Numbered from the stretch's first letter, positions 1 through 10,597 are shown. The stretch is DNA of 64,000 bases from SHWC01 sp050173345 (GCA_050173345.1 JBFXKW010000007.1:1-64000), one strand, 5' to 3'. The notes: generated by a model not told the origin, from the sequence alone. Numbers and translations are program-made.

Positions 1-120
1 GTTCTCACCTGAGAGACCCTGTCCCTCTGGTCGGGACAATCAAGCCGGACAGCCGGACGGGGCCCAACACAACTCCACCCTGTACCCCGCCAGCTCGCCC
101 GCCGCCCTTTCCGAAAAGAT

Positions 121-145
121 CCCCCCCAGGGGCGGAGAGGGAATT
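121..145. repeat. Short relative of the CCCTCTCCGCC repeat
   Basis: A run of C followed by GGGGCGGAGAGGGAATT resembles the arm of the repeats near 7.4 and 39.3 kb. Positions 1-211 otherwise show no coding signal. A small hairpin (TGTCCC at 19-24 with GGGACA at 33-38) is the only other structure seen there. Confidence 0.3.
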
Positions 146-211
146 TGCACTGAGGCCGGCAGGCGCCTCTATGCAATAGTCGGGGAGGGTGATGCCTTCG
201 AACGTGGGCCC

Positions 212-712
212 TCAGCCGCCGTAGAACACCTTTTCGCCGAGCTCCTTCATTTCGAGGATCGCGGCGTCCGGGCGGCCGTCGATCTTGCCGAGCAGGTGCG
301 CATCGACCACCTCGCCGATCACGATGTGGTGGTCGCCGCGCTCGACGATCTCGGCCACCTTGCACTCGACGGCGGCGACCGCGTTGCTCAGGATCGGCGC
401 GCCCGTGCTGCCGGCCTTGTAGGGCTCGCCGCTGATCTTGCCGGCCTCGGCCAGCGCCGGCTTGAAGAATGCGAAGGCGACGCCCTGCTGGCCCTTGCCG
501 AGCATGTTGAGCGCGAACGCGCCGGCCTTCTTGAGCGTCGCGTAGCTCCCCGAATCCGCCTTGACGCCGATAGCGACGAGCGGCGGCGCGAACGCGGTCT
601 GGGTCACCCAGTTGACCGTCGCGGCGGCGATCTCGCTGCCGGCTTCCGCGGTCAGCACGTAGATGCCGTAGGGGATCATGCGCAGCGCGGTCTTCTTGGC
701 GGCGTCGTCCAT
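212..712 (-). CDS. Flavin reductase family protein (FMN-binding split barrel)
   Basis: This 166-residue protein reads as a single flavin reductase-like domain: an opening IPYGIYVLTA strand, the VNWVTQTAFAPPLVAIGV core that would hold FMN, and a C-terminal HHIVIGEVVDAHL strand. Such proteins reduce free flavin with NAD(P)H or bind flavin for a partner monooxygenase in the cytoplasm. The start is supported by AGGAG just upstream on the minus strand. It is divergent from the acetoacetate decarboxylase-like gene, and no monooxygenase partner is adjacent, so the physiological acceptor is unknown. Family assignment is firm and the role is inferred. Confidence 0.85.
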   Translation of the reverse strand: MDDAAKKTALRMIPYGIYVLTAEAGSEIAAATVNWVTQTAFAPPLVAIGVKADSGSYATLKKAGAFALNMLGKGQQGVAFAFFKPALAEAGKISGEPYKAGSTGAPILSNAVAAVECKVAEIVERGDHHIVIGEVVDAHLLGKIDGRPDAAILEMKELGEKVFYGG

Positions 713-875
713 GGCGGCTCTCCTCTTTCTTTCACATGGATCCGGGCCTTGCGGCGTGGGCGGAACGCTACGCCCTCGCGGCCCGCGCTTTCAAGCCCGC
801 CTCGCCGTTGAGCCGGCGGCGCGTGGCCTCTACCATGCATCGCGTCCCCGCAGATGAGAGAGGAGCTTGCCCGTC

Positions 876-1658
876 ATGGGATTCGTCAAGACGCCGCAGG
901 AGATCGCCGCCATCGAGCGCGTGCTGAAGAACCCCCGCTTCGTCGGTGCGGAGATGCTGATGGTCGATTTCCTGACCCGGCCGGCGACGGTTGCCGCCAT
1001 CCTGCCGCCCGGGCTCGAGCCGGCCGCCGAGCCGCTGGTCACCGCCATGGTCGGGCGCTGGCGCTCCAACTGCGTCGGGGATTTCACGGGCGGCGCCATC
1101 TACGTCATGGCGCGCCACAAGGAGATCGAGGCGCCCTACGTGCTCGCCATGTTCATGGACCAGGACAGCGCCATCGTGTTCGGCCGCGACCTGTTCGGCG
1201 AGCCCAAGAAGCAGGCGACCGCCACCTTGCAGCGGCGTGGCGCGCTGATGCACGGCTATGTCGAGCGCCACGGCGTGCGCCTGATCGACATCCGCGCGAC
1301 GCTGACCAGGGACCTCGGCCCGGCCGCCGTCAAGGGCGCCAACTTCAACATCAAGGCGACCCCGGCGGCCGGCGGCGTCGGCTGCGAGGACGACCCGGTG
1401 CTCACCCTCGCCGAGTTCGAGAACACGCTCAGCGTGCGGCGCGAGGGCAGCGCGGTGCTGCGCCTGGGCTCGACCGTGCACGACCCGCTCGGTGACCTCG
1501 AGATCGTCAAGGTGCTGCGCGCCAGCTACATCGAGGGCGACCTGATCAGCAAGTGCCGCGCCATCGCCCGGCTCGACCGCCAGGCCTATGTGCCCTACCT
1601 CTACGGCCGGCTCGACGACTGGTCGAAGCTCGATACCGAAAACATCCGGCTCGGCTGA
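876..1658 (+). CDS. Acetoacetate decarboxylase family protein
   Basis: A 260-residue protein of the acetoacetate decarboxylase (ADC) fold. The motif FGEPKKQA at residues 107-114 places Lys111-Lys112 where ADC has its Schiff-base lysine pair, so decarboxylase-type chemistry on a beta-keto acid is plausible. Members of this family also act on other substrates. The ATG at 876 is preferred to the upstream TTG at 867 because AGGAG at 861-865 lies ten bases before it and would almost abut the TTG. The AhpD-like gene follows after 11 bases, suggesting a two-gene transcript. The substrate is not determined. Confidence 0.85.
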   Translation: MGFVKTPQEIAAIERVLKNPRFVGAEMLMVDFLTRPATVAAILPPGLEPAAEPLVTAMVGRWRSNCVGDFTGGAIYVMARHKEIEAPYVLAMFMDQDSAIVFGRDLFGEPKKQATATLQRRGALMHGYVERHGVRLIDIRATLTRDLGPAAVKGANFNIKATPAAGGVGCEDDPVLTLAEFENTLSVRREGSAVLRLGSTVHDPLGDLEIVKVLRASYIEGDLISKCRAIARLDRQAYVPYLYGRLDDWSKLDTENIRLG

Positions 1659-1669
1659 GGGAGGCACAC

Positions 1670-2200
1670 ATGTCGCGCGTCCCGCTCGCCGATCCCGAGG
1701 CGCTGCCGCCCTTCCTCAAGGCCATGCACGACAATGCCAGGCCCGACGACTGGTCGACCCGGCATTGCGCACGCGCCTTCGCGGCGCATCCGGCACTGTT
1801 GGAGAGCTATCTCAAGTTCTACTACCCGTTCCATTCGACGAGCGGCGTCATCGAGCCGCGCCTGAAGGAGCTGGTGCGCCTGCGCATCGCGACGCTCAAC
1901 GGCTGCAAGACCTGCAAGGCCGCGCGGCTCGCCCGCGACGTGGTGGCCGAGGGCGAAGCGGCCGTGGACGTCGACCGCCCGGAGGAAGCCTCGTTCAGCC
2001 CGCGCGAACGCGCCGCGCTCCGGCTCGCCGAGACCATGGCGCTCGATCACTTCTCGATCGACGATGATACCGTGCGGGAGCTGCGCGAGCATTTCAGCGA
2101 GGCCGAGCTGCTCGAACTCATGATGATGGCCGGCCAATACATCGGCTTCGGCCGCATGCTGGCCATCCTACAGCTCGAGGAGACGAGCTGTCCGATCTAG
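1670..2200 (+). CDS. Carboxymuconolactone decarboxylase / AhpD-like protein
   Basis: This 176-residue all-helical protein carries the AhpD-type CxxC motif, NGCKTC, with Cys79 and Cys82, preceded by the usual ELVRLRIATLNGC helix. AhpD enzymes use the cysteine pair with a histidine four residues after the second cysteine for peroxidase or disulfide exchange; here that position is Arg86, so the proton-relay histidine is absent. GGGAGG precedes the ATG at 1670. It follows the acetoacetate decarboxylase-like gene closely and converges on the methyltransferase 11 bases downstream. A redox role is likely but the substrate is unknown. Confidence 0.82.
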   Translation: MSRVPLADPEALPPFLKAMHDNARPDDWSTRHCARAFAAHPALLESYLKFYYPFHSTSGVIEPRLKELVRLRIATLNGCKTCKAARLARDVVAEGEAAVDVDRPEEASFSPRERAALRLAETMALDHFSIDDDTVRELREHFSEAELLELMMMAGQYIGFGRMLAILQLEETSCPI

Positions 2201-2211
2201 CAGGCGTGGTC

Positions 2212-2694
2212 TCACAGCCAGCGCCGCACGCGCGCCTTGTAGTCCGTGTAGGCGCGGCCGAACTTGCCCTCGAGATAGCGCTCCTCGCGTGCGATCACGC
2301 CATAGCGCATGACCAGCAGCACTGGGGCCAGGAGCAGCAGGATCCACAGGCGGTCGGCGGCCACGGCGATGCCCGCCTGGCACAGGCTGAGCGAAATGTA
2401 GATCGGGTTGCGCGAATAGGCGTAGAGGCCGGTCGTGACCAGCGCGGTGGTCGGCCGGTTGGTCGGCAGGCTGGTGTTGACGCGGCGGAACTGGCGTGCC
2501 GCGGCCGTCAGGATGGCAAGCGCCAGCACGATCAGCGCGCCGCCGAGCCCGTACTGGAGGCCGTCGCCAAGGCCGCTCGGCGCGAAGCGGAGCGGCAGCA
2601 CGGCGTCGAGCGCGAAGCCGAGCGCGACCGCGCCGAGATAGAGCAGGGGCGGGTGCACGAGCACGCCGGCGTTATCGGCCGATCGTCCGGTCAT
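2212..2694 (-). CDS. Isoprenylcysteine carboxyl methyltransferase-like membrane protein
   Basis: The 160-residue protein has about four hydrophobic segments, the motif YSRNPIYISLSL in the middle and a C-terminal block EERYLEGKFGRAYTDYKARV. This pattern is typical of the ICMT/PEMT-like integral membrane methyltransferases, which use S-adenosylmethionine at the membrane surface. Bacterial members act on lipids, thiols or unknown substrates. The start at 2694 (MTGRSADN) gives the family length; a longer open frame upstream is a shadow of the decayed LTXXQ fragment. The natural substrate cannot be read from the sequence. Confidence 0.75.
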   Translation of the reverse strand: MTGRSADNAGVLVHPPLLYLGAVALGFALDAVLPLRFAPSGLGDGLQYGLGGALIVLALAILTAAARQFRRVNTSLPTNRPTTALVTTGLYAYSRNPIYISLSLCQAGIAVAADRLWILLLLAPVLLVMRYGVIAREERYLEGKFGRAYTDYKARVRRWL

Positions 2695-2720
2695 GGCGTC
2701 GTCGCGTTGGCGGGTCTCGA

Positions 2721-2980
2721 TCACCAGCCTGCCCGATACGCGAGCATGCCGTAAAGCGCCTTGCGCTGGCCGTCGTCGAAAACCGCATAGAGCGTATCGA
2801 ACGCCGGTCGGACCTCGCCGCAGCGCTCTCCGGCGCTGCCGCTGCGTCCGGCGCGCAGGCGCCCGCCATGACGGCGCCGGCCCTGCGCAGCGCCGCGGCG
2901 AAGCGGATGAAGGTTTCCGCCTGGGCCGCGCTCGGCTCGACGCGCCGCTCCAGTTGGGCGATGGCTCGCGTCGAGCGCCG
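2721..2980 (-). pseudogene. Frameshifted, truncated Spy/LTXXQ-type periplasmic protein remnant
   Basis: On the minus strand one frame reads IAQLERRVEPSAAQAETFIR and continues to AGACAPDAAAAPE. A second frame, one base off, then reads EVRPAFDTLYAVFDDGQRKA and ends with LYGMLAYRAGW before a stop at 2721-2723. Joined by a single missing base near 2810-2820, they resemble the C-terminal half of Spy/CpxP-like LTXXQ proteins, whose TPAQ and V.P.F..LYA.L...Q motifs are matched. No signal peptide or credible in-frame start is visible upstream. A sequencing error could explain the frameshift but not the missing N-terminus. The methyltransferase begins 26 bases downstream. Confidence 0.5.
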
Positions 2981-3104
2981 ACTCGCACCATGTCGCGCCT
3001 CCGTCGAGCTGACAACCGGCTCGTCATCGGGCGCTCGCCTCGTCGGCTCGGGGGCTAGCTCGGCACACTTAACGGATTTTTTTTGGTTGGAGCATAAACA
3101 ACCC

Positions 3105-3132
3105 TTGACGCTTGGCGAGGAGTGCCTATTTT
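3105..3132 (+). promoter_or_regulatory. Sigma70-like promoter of speD
   Basis: TTGACG (3105-3110) and TATTTT (3127-3132) are separated by 16 bases, in an AT-rich patch that stands out in this GC-rich region. Transcription would start near 3140 and leave a leader of about 90 bases before speD. Confidence 0.5.
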
Positions 3133-3142
3133 CGCCCGCGTT

Positions 3143-3160
3143 GTCCGCCGCATGGCGGGC
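3143..3160 (+). promoter_or_regulatory. Hairpin in the speD leader
   Basis: GTCCGCC (3143-3149) can pair with GGCGGGC (3154-3160), with one G-U pair, around a GCAT loop, a few bases after the inferred transcription start. A leader hairpin before a polyamine gene could be regulatory, but no known riboswitch consensus was recognised. Confidence 0.3.
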
Positions 3161-3228
3161 GGCAGTGAAACTGTAAATGAAGGGTTCACCCCCTTTGGGT
3201 TCAACGCTGGTTTGAGGGAGGTGCCACG

Positions 3229-3711
3229 ATGGCATACGCTCGCCCCCAAATCGCGGTGAATGCTGAAGCGGAGGCGGTCCCCGCCCGAGCAGAGGTAATA
3301 GCCGTACCGATCCCGTTTCCGAAAGGGAACGAACGACTAGAGCAGAAAGACCATTTCATCGAACGGAATGGACTCTGCTACGCGGGCAGTCACCTGATCG
3401 TCGACATGTGGGAGGCCGAGAACCTCGATGACATCGAGGCTATCGAGGTCGCCCTCACGCGGGCGGTCGAGGCTGCGGGCGCTACTTTGCTGCACCTTCA
3501 CCTGCATCGCTTCGAGCCGACCGGCGTGTCGGGCGTGGCGGTGCTGGCGGAGTCCCATATCAGCATCCACACCTGGCCGGAACGGGGCTACGCCGCACTC
3601 GATATCTTCATGTGCGGTGATGCCGAGCCGACCAAGGCGATACCGGTGCTGCGGGAGGCCTTCAAGCCGGGCAGCATCAACGTCAGCGAGCATAAGCGCG
3701 GGATCATCTGA
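3229..3711 (+). CDS. speD: S-adenosylmethionine decarboxylase proenzyme
   Basis: SpeD makes decarboxylated S-adenosylmethionine, the aminopropyl donor for spermidine. This 160-residue proenzyme is of the short prokaryotic type. The autocleavage motif AESHISIHTWPERG places the Glu-Ser bond at residues 108-109, so Ser109 would become the pyruvoyl group; His114 and Cys129 are the expected processing and proton-donor residues. Unusually, about 45 residues precede the SHLIVDMW core, more than most short SpeD proteins carry. GGGAGG precedes the ATG. speE lies tail to tail 65 bases downstream, so the pair is clustered but not co-transcribed. Confidence 0.95.
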   Translation: MAYARPQIAVNAEAEAVPARAEVIAVPIPFPKGNERLEQKDHFIERNGLCYAGSHLIVDMWEAENLDDIEAIEVALTRAVEAAGATLLHLHLHRFEPTGVSGVAVLAESHISIHTWPERGYAALDIFMCGDAEPTKAIPVLREAFKPGSINVSEHKRGII

Positions 3712-3726
3712 CTTCTGTCGGGTGTG

Positions 3727-3755
3727 CGGCGTGGCCTCCGGAAGGGGCCACGCCG
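3727..3755. terminator. Bidirectional hairpin between speD and speE
   Basis: CGGCGTGGCC (3727-3736) and GGCCACGCCG (3746-3755) form a perfect 10-bp stem with a 9-base loop, 16 bases after the speD stop and between convergent genes. There is no T-run, so it is an inferred rather than canonical intrinsic terminator. Confidence 0.55.
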
Positions 3756-3776
3756 AACCGAACCCTGTGCGCGTTT

Positions 3777-4634
3777 TCAGTCGAGAAGCCGGTGGATCCA
3801 CGGTGGCAGCGCAAAGGCTGCCCCGTGGATCGCCGCGCCATAATAGTCGGTCGCGATCCCGGCCGCCCCGAGGCGGGCCGCGATGGTCTCGGGCGAGGTC
3901 GCGCCGAGCGCCGCGTCGCGCCCGAACCAGGTCAGCGCCATGAAGCCGCCGATATAGGTCGGCACCACGCAGAGATAGACGCCGTGATGCCGGAACAGCC
4001 GGGCGAACAGCCGGTGCGTGTCGGTCAGCTCGTCGGGCTGGAAGAACGGCACCCCGTTCTGGAACACCGCGAAGCCCTTGGGCTTCAGCGCGCGCTCGAC
4101 CAGCCGGTAGAACTCCTCGGCGAACAGCACGCCGGCCGGCCCGACCGGGTCCGGCCGGTCCGCGATGATCAGGTCGTAGCGGCCTGCCGCGCGCTCCTCC
4201 TTGAGGAAGGCGAAGGCATCGGCGGCATGCACCTTGAGCCGCGGGTCGGCGAACGCCTTGCCGCTCACGCTCTTGAAATGTTCCTTGCACAGCTCGATGA
4301 CCCGGCCGTCGATGTCGACCAGCTCGACCTCCTTGACGCCGGCGTGCTTCAGCACTTCTTCCGCGATCGCGCCGTCGCCGCCGCCGACGATCATCACCCG
4401 CTCGACCGCGCCGTGCTCCATGATCGGGACATGGCTCAGCATCTCCGAATAGGCGCATTCGTCGCGCTCGGTGATCTGGACGTTGCCGTCCAGCACCATG
4501 ACACGCCCATTGAGCGGCGTGTCGAAGATCAGGATGTGCTGGAACGCCGAGTGCTCGTCGACCAGCGGCCTGCCCTTGATCTCGAAGGATTGCGCATAGC
4601 CCTTGTAGAGTGTCTCGACGAAGGATTCGGCCAT
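3777..4634 (-). CDS. speE: Polyamine aminopropyltransferase (spermidine synthase)
   Basis: The 285-residue protein transfers the aminopropyl group from decarboxylated SAM to putrescine. It has the N-terminal beta domain (FQHILIFDTPLNGRVMVLDG), the nucleotide-binding VMIVGGGDGAIAEEVLKH loop, the acidic VELVDIDGRVIEL strand and the catalytic-loop region IIADRPDPVGPA. In most homologues the last reads DSTDPVGPA; the first Asp (general base) and the DPVGPA part are retained here, while the intervening residues differ. It faces speD, and with the ornithine decarboxylase at 47-48 kb completes a putrescine-to-spermidine route. Confidence 0.93.
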   Translation of the reverse strand: MAESFVETLYKGYAQSFEIKGRPLVDEHSAFQHILIFDTPLNGRVMVLDGNVQITERDECAYSEMLSHVPIMEHGAVERVMIVGGGDGAIAEEVLKHAGVKEVELVDIDGRVIELCKEHFKSVSGKAFADPRLKVHAADAFAFLKEERAAGRYDLIIADRPDPVGPAGVLFAEEFYRLVERALKPKGFAVFQNGVPFFQPDELTDTHRLFARLFRHHGVYLCVVPTYIGGFMALTWFGRDAALGATSPETIAARLGAAGIATDYYGAAIHGAAFALPPWIHRLLD

Positions 4635-4753
4635 CTCGCGGCTCCTTCCAGCTGGTGGCGATCGTCTCGGCGGCCCCTCTTAGGGCAGCGCCACGGGCGG
4701 CGCAACCGCTTTGGCCGCGCGGCGAGGGTGATGAAACCGTACTGTCACATGAC

Positions 4754-5779
4754 ATGATCCTGGGCATGGACCTGGCAACCGCGGCGCTGCGCTGCCTGCC
4801 GCCTGAGACGGCGCATCATTGGGCGCTCGCGGCCCTGCGCCTGCCGTTTCCGCCCATGCAGGCGCCGCCGACCGCCGGGGCGGTCACGCTGTTCGGCCGC
4901 GCCATCCCGAGCCGGCTCGGGCTCGCCGCCGGCTTCGACAAGGACGCGGCGTCGCTCGCCGGCCTGTTCCGCCTCGGCTTCGGCTTCGTCGAGGCCGGCA
5001 CGGTGACGCCGCGCCCGCAGCCCGGCAATCCGCGACCGCGGCTGTTCCGCCTCGCCGAGGACCGGGCGTTGATCAACCGCATGGGCTTTAATGGCGGCGG
5101 GCTCGACCAGTTCGAACGCAACGTTGCGCGCTTCCGCGACACTCGCGCCGGCGCCAGGGCGATGCTCGGCATCAATCTTGGCGCCAACAAGGAGAGCGAT
5201 GACCGGATTGCCGACTATGTGCTCGGCCTCGCGCGGCTCTCCGCCTATGCCGACTATCTCGCGGTCAACATCTCCTCGCCCAACACGCCGGGCCTGCGCG
5301 GCCTGCAGGAAGGCGCCCAGCTCGATGCGCTGCTCGGCCGCTTGGCCGAGGCGCGCGAGCGGACGCCGAAGCGTCCGCCGCTTCTCCTCAAGCTCGCGCC
5401 CGACCTCGACGACGGCGCGCTCGAAGGGCTGGTCGAGGCCGCGCTCGCGCACGGCCTCGACGGGCTGATCGCCACCAACACCACCGTCGAGCGGCCGGCC
5501 GGCCTGCGCTCGCCGCACAAGGCCGAGGCCGGCGGCCTGAGCGGCGCGCCGCTCAAGCCGCGCGCGCAGAGCGTGCTGGCGTGGATTGCCAAGCTCGCGC
5601 AGGGCCGGCTCGTCCTGATCGGCGTCGGCGGCATCGGCTCGGCGGATGACGCGCGCGAGCGCCTCGCCGCCGGGGCGAGCCTGGTGCAGGCCTACACCGC
5701 CTTCACCTATCGCGGCCCGCGCCTGATCCGCGAGATCAACGAGGGGTTGGTCAACCCTACGCCGTCATCTCCGCCCTGA
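4754..5779 (+). CDS. pyrD: Dihydroorotate dehydrogenase (quinone), class 2
   Basis: PyrD oxidises dihydroorotate to orotate at the membrane using FMN and quinone. The 341-residue sequence has the class 2 N-terminal amphipathic region (LPPETAHHWALAALR), the GLAAGFDKDA and NRMGFNGGGL FMN/substrate loops, and VNISSPNTPGLRGLQ, which contains the class 2 catalytic serine. Two in-frame ATGs at 4754 and 4766 are both possible and neither has a clear ribosome site. The gene is divergent from speE and its last 23 bases overlap the end of pyrF on the other strand. Confidence 0.93.
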   Translation: MILGMDLATAALRCLPPETAHHWALAALRLPFPPMQAPPTAGAVTLFGRAIPSRLGLAAGFDKDAASLAGLFRLGFGFVEAGTVTPRPQPGNPRPRLFRLAEDRALINRMGFNGGGLDQFERNVARFRDTRAGARAMLGINLGANKESDDRIADYVLGLARLSAYADYLAVNISSPNTPGLRGLQEGAQLDALLGRLAEARERTPKRPPLLLKLAPDLDDGALEGLVEAALAHGLDGLIATNTTVERPAGLRSPHKAEAGGLSGAPLKPRAQSVLAWIAKLAQGRLVLIGVGGIGSADDARERLAAGASLVQAYTAFTYRGPRLIREINEGLVNPTPSSPP

Positions 5780-6479
5780 TGCGCCTTGCCGCTTCGGCCG
5801 GGTCGGCGGCGGCGGTGATCGGGCGGCCGATCACCAGCAGGTCGGCGCCGGCCGCGGCGGCCTCGGCCGGCGTCATCACCCGCTTCTGGTCGTCGGTCGC
5901 GGCCCAGGCCGGCCGGATGCCGGGCACCACGAGCGCGAGTCCCGGCCCGAGCACGCGGCGGAGCGGCGCGATCTCCTTCGGCGAGCAGACCGCGCCGTCG
6001 ATCCCGGCGCGCTGCGCCAGCGTCGCGAGGCGCGCGACCTGTTCCTCGGGCGTGGCTTGAACCGCCTGCGCCGCGAGGTCGCCGGCATCGAGGCTGGTCA
6101 GCACGGTGACGGCGAGCAGCCTGGGTCGCGCCACGCCGAGCCGATCCGCCTCCGCCGCTGCTTCCACCGCCGCCTGCATCATCGTGACGCCGCCCGCGGC
6201 GTGCAGCGTCAGGTAGGCGGGCGCGAGCGGGAGCGTGCTGCGCACCGCGCCGGCCACCGTGTTCGGGATGTCGTGGAACTTGAGGTCGAGGAAGATCGGC
6301 TTGCCGAGCGCGCCGACCGCCCGCACGCCGTCCGGCCCCGCCGCCGCGAAGAACTCGAGCCCGAGCTTGAAGCCGTCGACCGCGCCGATCAGCGGCCGCG
6401 CCAGCGCCAGCGCCTTGTCGCGCGACGGCGTATCGAGCGCGCAGAAGAGGCGGGGCCTTGTTGGATTAGCGTCAGCCAT
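5757..6479 (-). CDS. pyrF: Orotidine 5'-phosphate decarboxylase
   Basis: PyrF converts OMP to UMP, the last de novo pyrimidine step. The 240-residue TIM barrel carries LFCALDTPSRDKAL, FKLGLEF and the signature FLDLKFHDIPNTV, with catalytic Lys67 between the two aspartates, and ends with VIGRPITAAADP, the phosphate-binding loop. It is convergent with pyrD, with tails overlapping at 5757-5779, and pyrE follows 218 bases upstream on the opposite strand. Clustering the last three pathway enzymes on alternating strands is not an operon arrangement. Confidence 0.95.
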   Translation of the reverse strand: MADANPTRPRLFCALDTPSRDKALALARPLIGAVDGFKLGLEFFAAAGPDGVRAVGALGKPIFLDLKFHDIPNTVAGAVRSTLPLAPAYLTLHAAGGVTMMQAAVEAAAEADRLGVARPRLLAVTVLTSLDAGDLAAQAVQATPEEQVARLATLAQRAGIDGAVCSPKEIAPLRRVLGPGLALVVPGIRPAWAATDDQKRVMTPAEAAAAGADLLVIGRPITAAADPAEAARRIRAEMTA

Positions 6480-6527
6480 GTTGCATCGCGGCTCTATTCC
6501 GTTGGGCCACTATCGGCACCCTTACAT

Positions 6528-6605
6528 CGTCATTGCCGGGCTTGACCCGGCAATCCAGTCTTTCTTGAGGAAGCTGGATGCCCGGGTCAAGCCCGGGCAT
6601 GACGA
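6528..6605. repeat. Two-armed palindromic repeat, family A copy 1
   Basis: The left arm, CGTCATTGCCGGGCTTGACC and on through CGGCAATCC, is self-complementary. The right arm, TGGATGCCCGGGTCAAGCCC then GGGCATGACGA, mirrors it. The outer CGTCAT/ATGACG ends frame the element. It occupies most of the pyrF-pyrE gap. Related copies lie at 24244, 35014, 36016, 46335 and 57177. Confidence 0.8.
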
Positions 6606-6697
6606 ACGAGAATCAGGCCTCGCGTTTCGCGTGAAGCCTTAGTGCGCGGCGGCATCGTGTGTAAAGTGCCCTGCGCAACCGCCAATGGAGACCCGAG

Positions 6698-7357
6698 ATG
6701 GCCGAGGCCGGCCCTGCCGAAATCACCGCGCGTGCGCTGCTCGATGCCGGCGCCTTCCTGATCCGGCCGGAGCGGCCGTTCCGGCTGACCTCGGGGCTGC
6801 TCGCGCCGTTCTATATCAACTGCCGGCAGATCCTGTTCCACCCCGCCGCCCGCGCCCGCATCGCGGACGCCCAGGCAGAGGCGATCCGGCACGCGCTTCC
6901 CGACTCGGGCGTCGAGGTCATCGCGGGCGGCGTGACGGCGGGCGTGCCGTTCGCGACCCTGGCGGCCGACCGCCTCGCTCTGCCGCTGGTCTATGTCCGC
7001 ACCGAGGCCAAGGGCCACGGCACCGGCGCGCAGATCGAGGGCGGCGACGTCGCGGGCAGGCGGGTCGCCCTGGTCGAGGACCTGATCACCACGGCCGGCA
7101 GCATCCTCAAGTTCGTCGCCGCCCTGCGCGCGGCGGACGGCGAGGTCGCCGACGTCTTCGTGGTCTTCACACGCGCCGGCGAGAGCGCCCGCGCGGCGCT
7201 CGCCGAGGCCGGGCTCAGGCTGCACGCGCTCTGCAACCTCGACACGCTGCTTGCGGTGGCACGCAAGGAAGGCCTGGCGAGCGACGCCGCGCTCGCCGAG
7301 ATCGACGCCTTCCTCGCCGATGCGGAAACCTGGTCGAAGAAACGGGAGGCGGCGTAA
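6698..7357 (+). CDS. pyrE: Orotate phosphoribosyltransferase
   Basis: PyrE joins orotate to PRPP to give OMP, the substrate of PyrF. The 219-residue protein has the type I PRTase fold: LTSGLLAPFYINCRQIL near the N-terminus, the flexible catalytic loop in VRTEAKGHGTGAQIEG, and the PRPP-binding motif VALVEDLITTAGS. GGAG precedes the ATG in the short leader. It runs opposite to pyrF and is followed by 255 bases that hold two repeat elements before the convergent aceA. Confidence 0.93.
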   Translation: MAEAGPAEITARALLDAGAFLIRPERPFRLTSGLLAPFYINCRQILFHPAARARIADAQAEAIRHALPDSGVEVIAGGVTAGVPFATLAADRLALPLVYVRTEAKGHGTGAQIEGGDVAGRRVALVEDLITTAGSILKFVAALRAADGEVADVFVVFTRAGESARAALAEAGLRLHALCNLDTLLAVARKEGLASDAALAEIDAFLADAETWSKKREAA

Positions 7358-7409
7358 CCGGAAAGCCCCACTCGATGACTACACACGCACGCCGGCCTCA
7401 GCATCAATT

Positions 7410-7454
7410 CCCTCTCCGCCCTCGGGAGTGGAGAGGGCAGGGAGAGGTGGGGGG
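7410..7454. repeat. Short CCCTCTCCGCC repeat, family D
   Basis: CCCTCTCCGCCCTCGGGAGT is followed by GGAGAGGGCAGGGAGAGGTG. It forms an imperfect hairpin and is related to the longer element that starts at 7481. Confidence 0.5.
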
Positions 7455-7480
7455 AGCCGCGGGGTCGGCCGAAGCCTGAG

Positions 7481-7592
7481 AAGACTCCGTCCGTTTCCTT
7501 GCGTCGATGTTTCACACCGTGCCGCCGCCCCCCACCTCACCCGGCGCGCTGGCGCGCGCCACCCTCTCCGCCCCGCCGGCGGAGAGGGTTTT
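7481..7592 (+). repeat. Interspersed ~105-bp repeat, family D copy 1
   Basis: The stretch contains ACCGTGCCGCCGC, then CCCACCTCACCCGG, then CACCCTCTCCGCCCC and GGCGGAGAGGGT, whose ends form a hairpin. Read on the opposite strand, 39178-39285 has the same blocks in the same order with similar spacers, so the two are copies of one element. It sits between pyrE and aceA. Confidence 0.7.
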
Positions 7593-7612
7593 GTGGGCGG
7601 TCGCGGCCGTTG

Positions 7613-8923
<1,311 letters not shown>

Positions 8924-8944
8924 GGCAGTCTCCTTTCAAGGACG

Positions 8945-10597
<1,653 letters not shown>

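Noticed and set aside
1..45. Sequence with CCTGAGAG and CTGTCCC resembling parts of a glycine riboswitch
   Set aside because: The elements are in the wrong order on either strand and the core loops of the aptamer are absent; no glycine cleavage gene is adjacent in the window.
2695..3027. N-terminal extension of the membrane methyltransferase to 3027
   Set aside because: The extension is Arg-rich and non-conserved in appearance, and the same DNA encodes the recognisable LTXXQ remnant in other frames.
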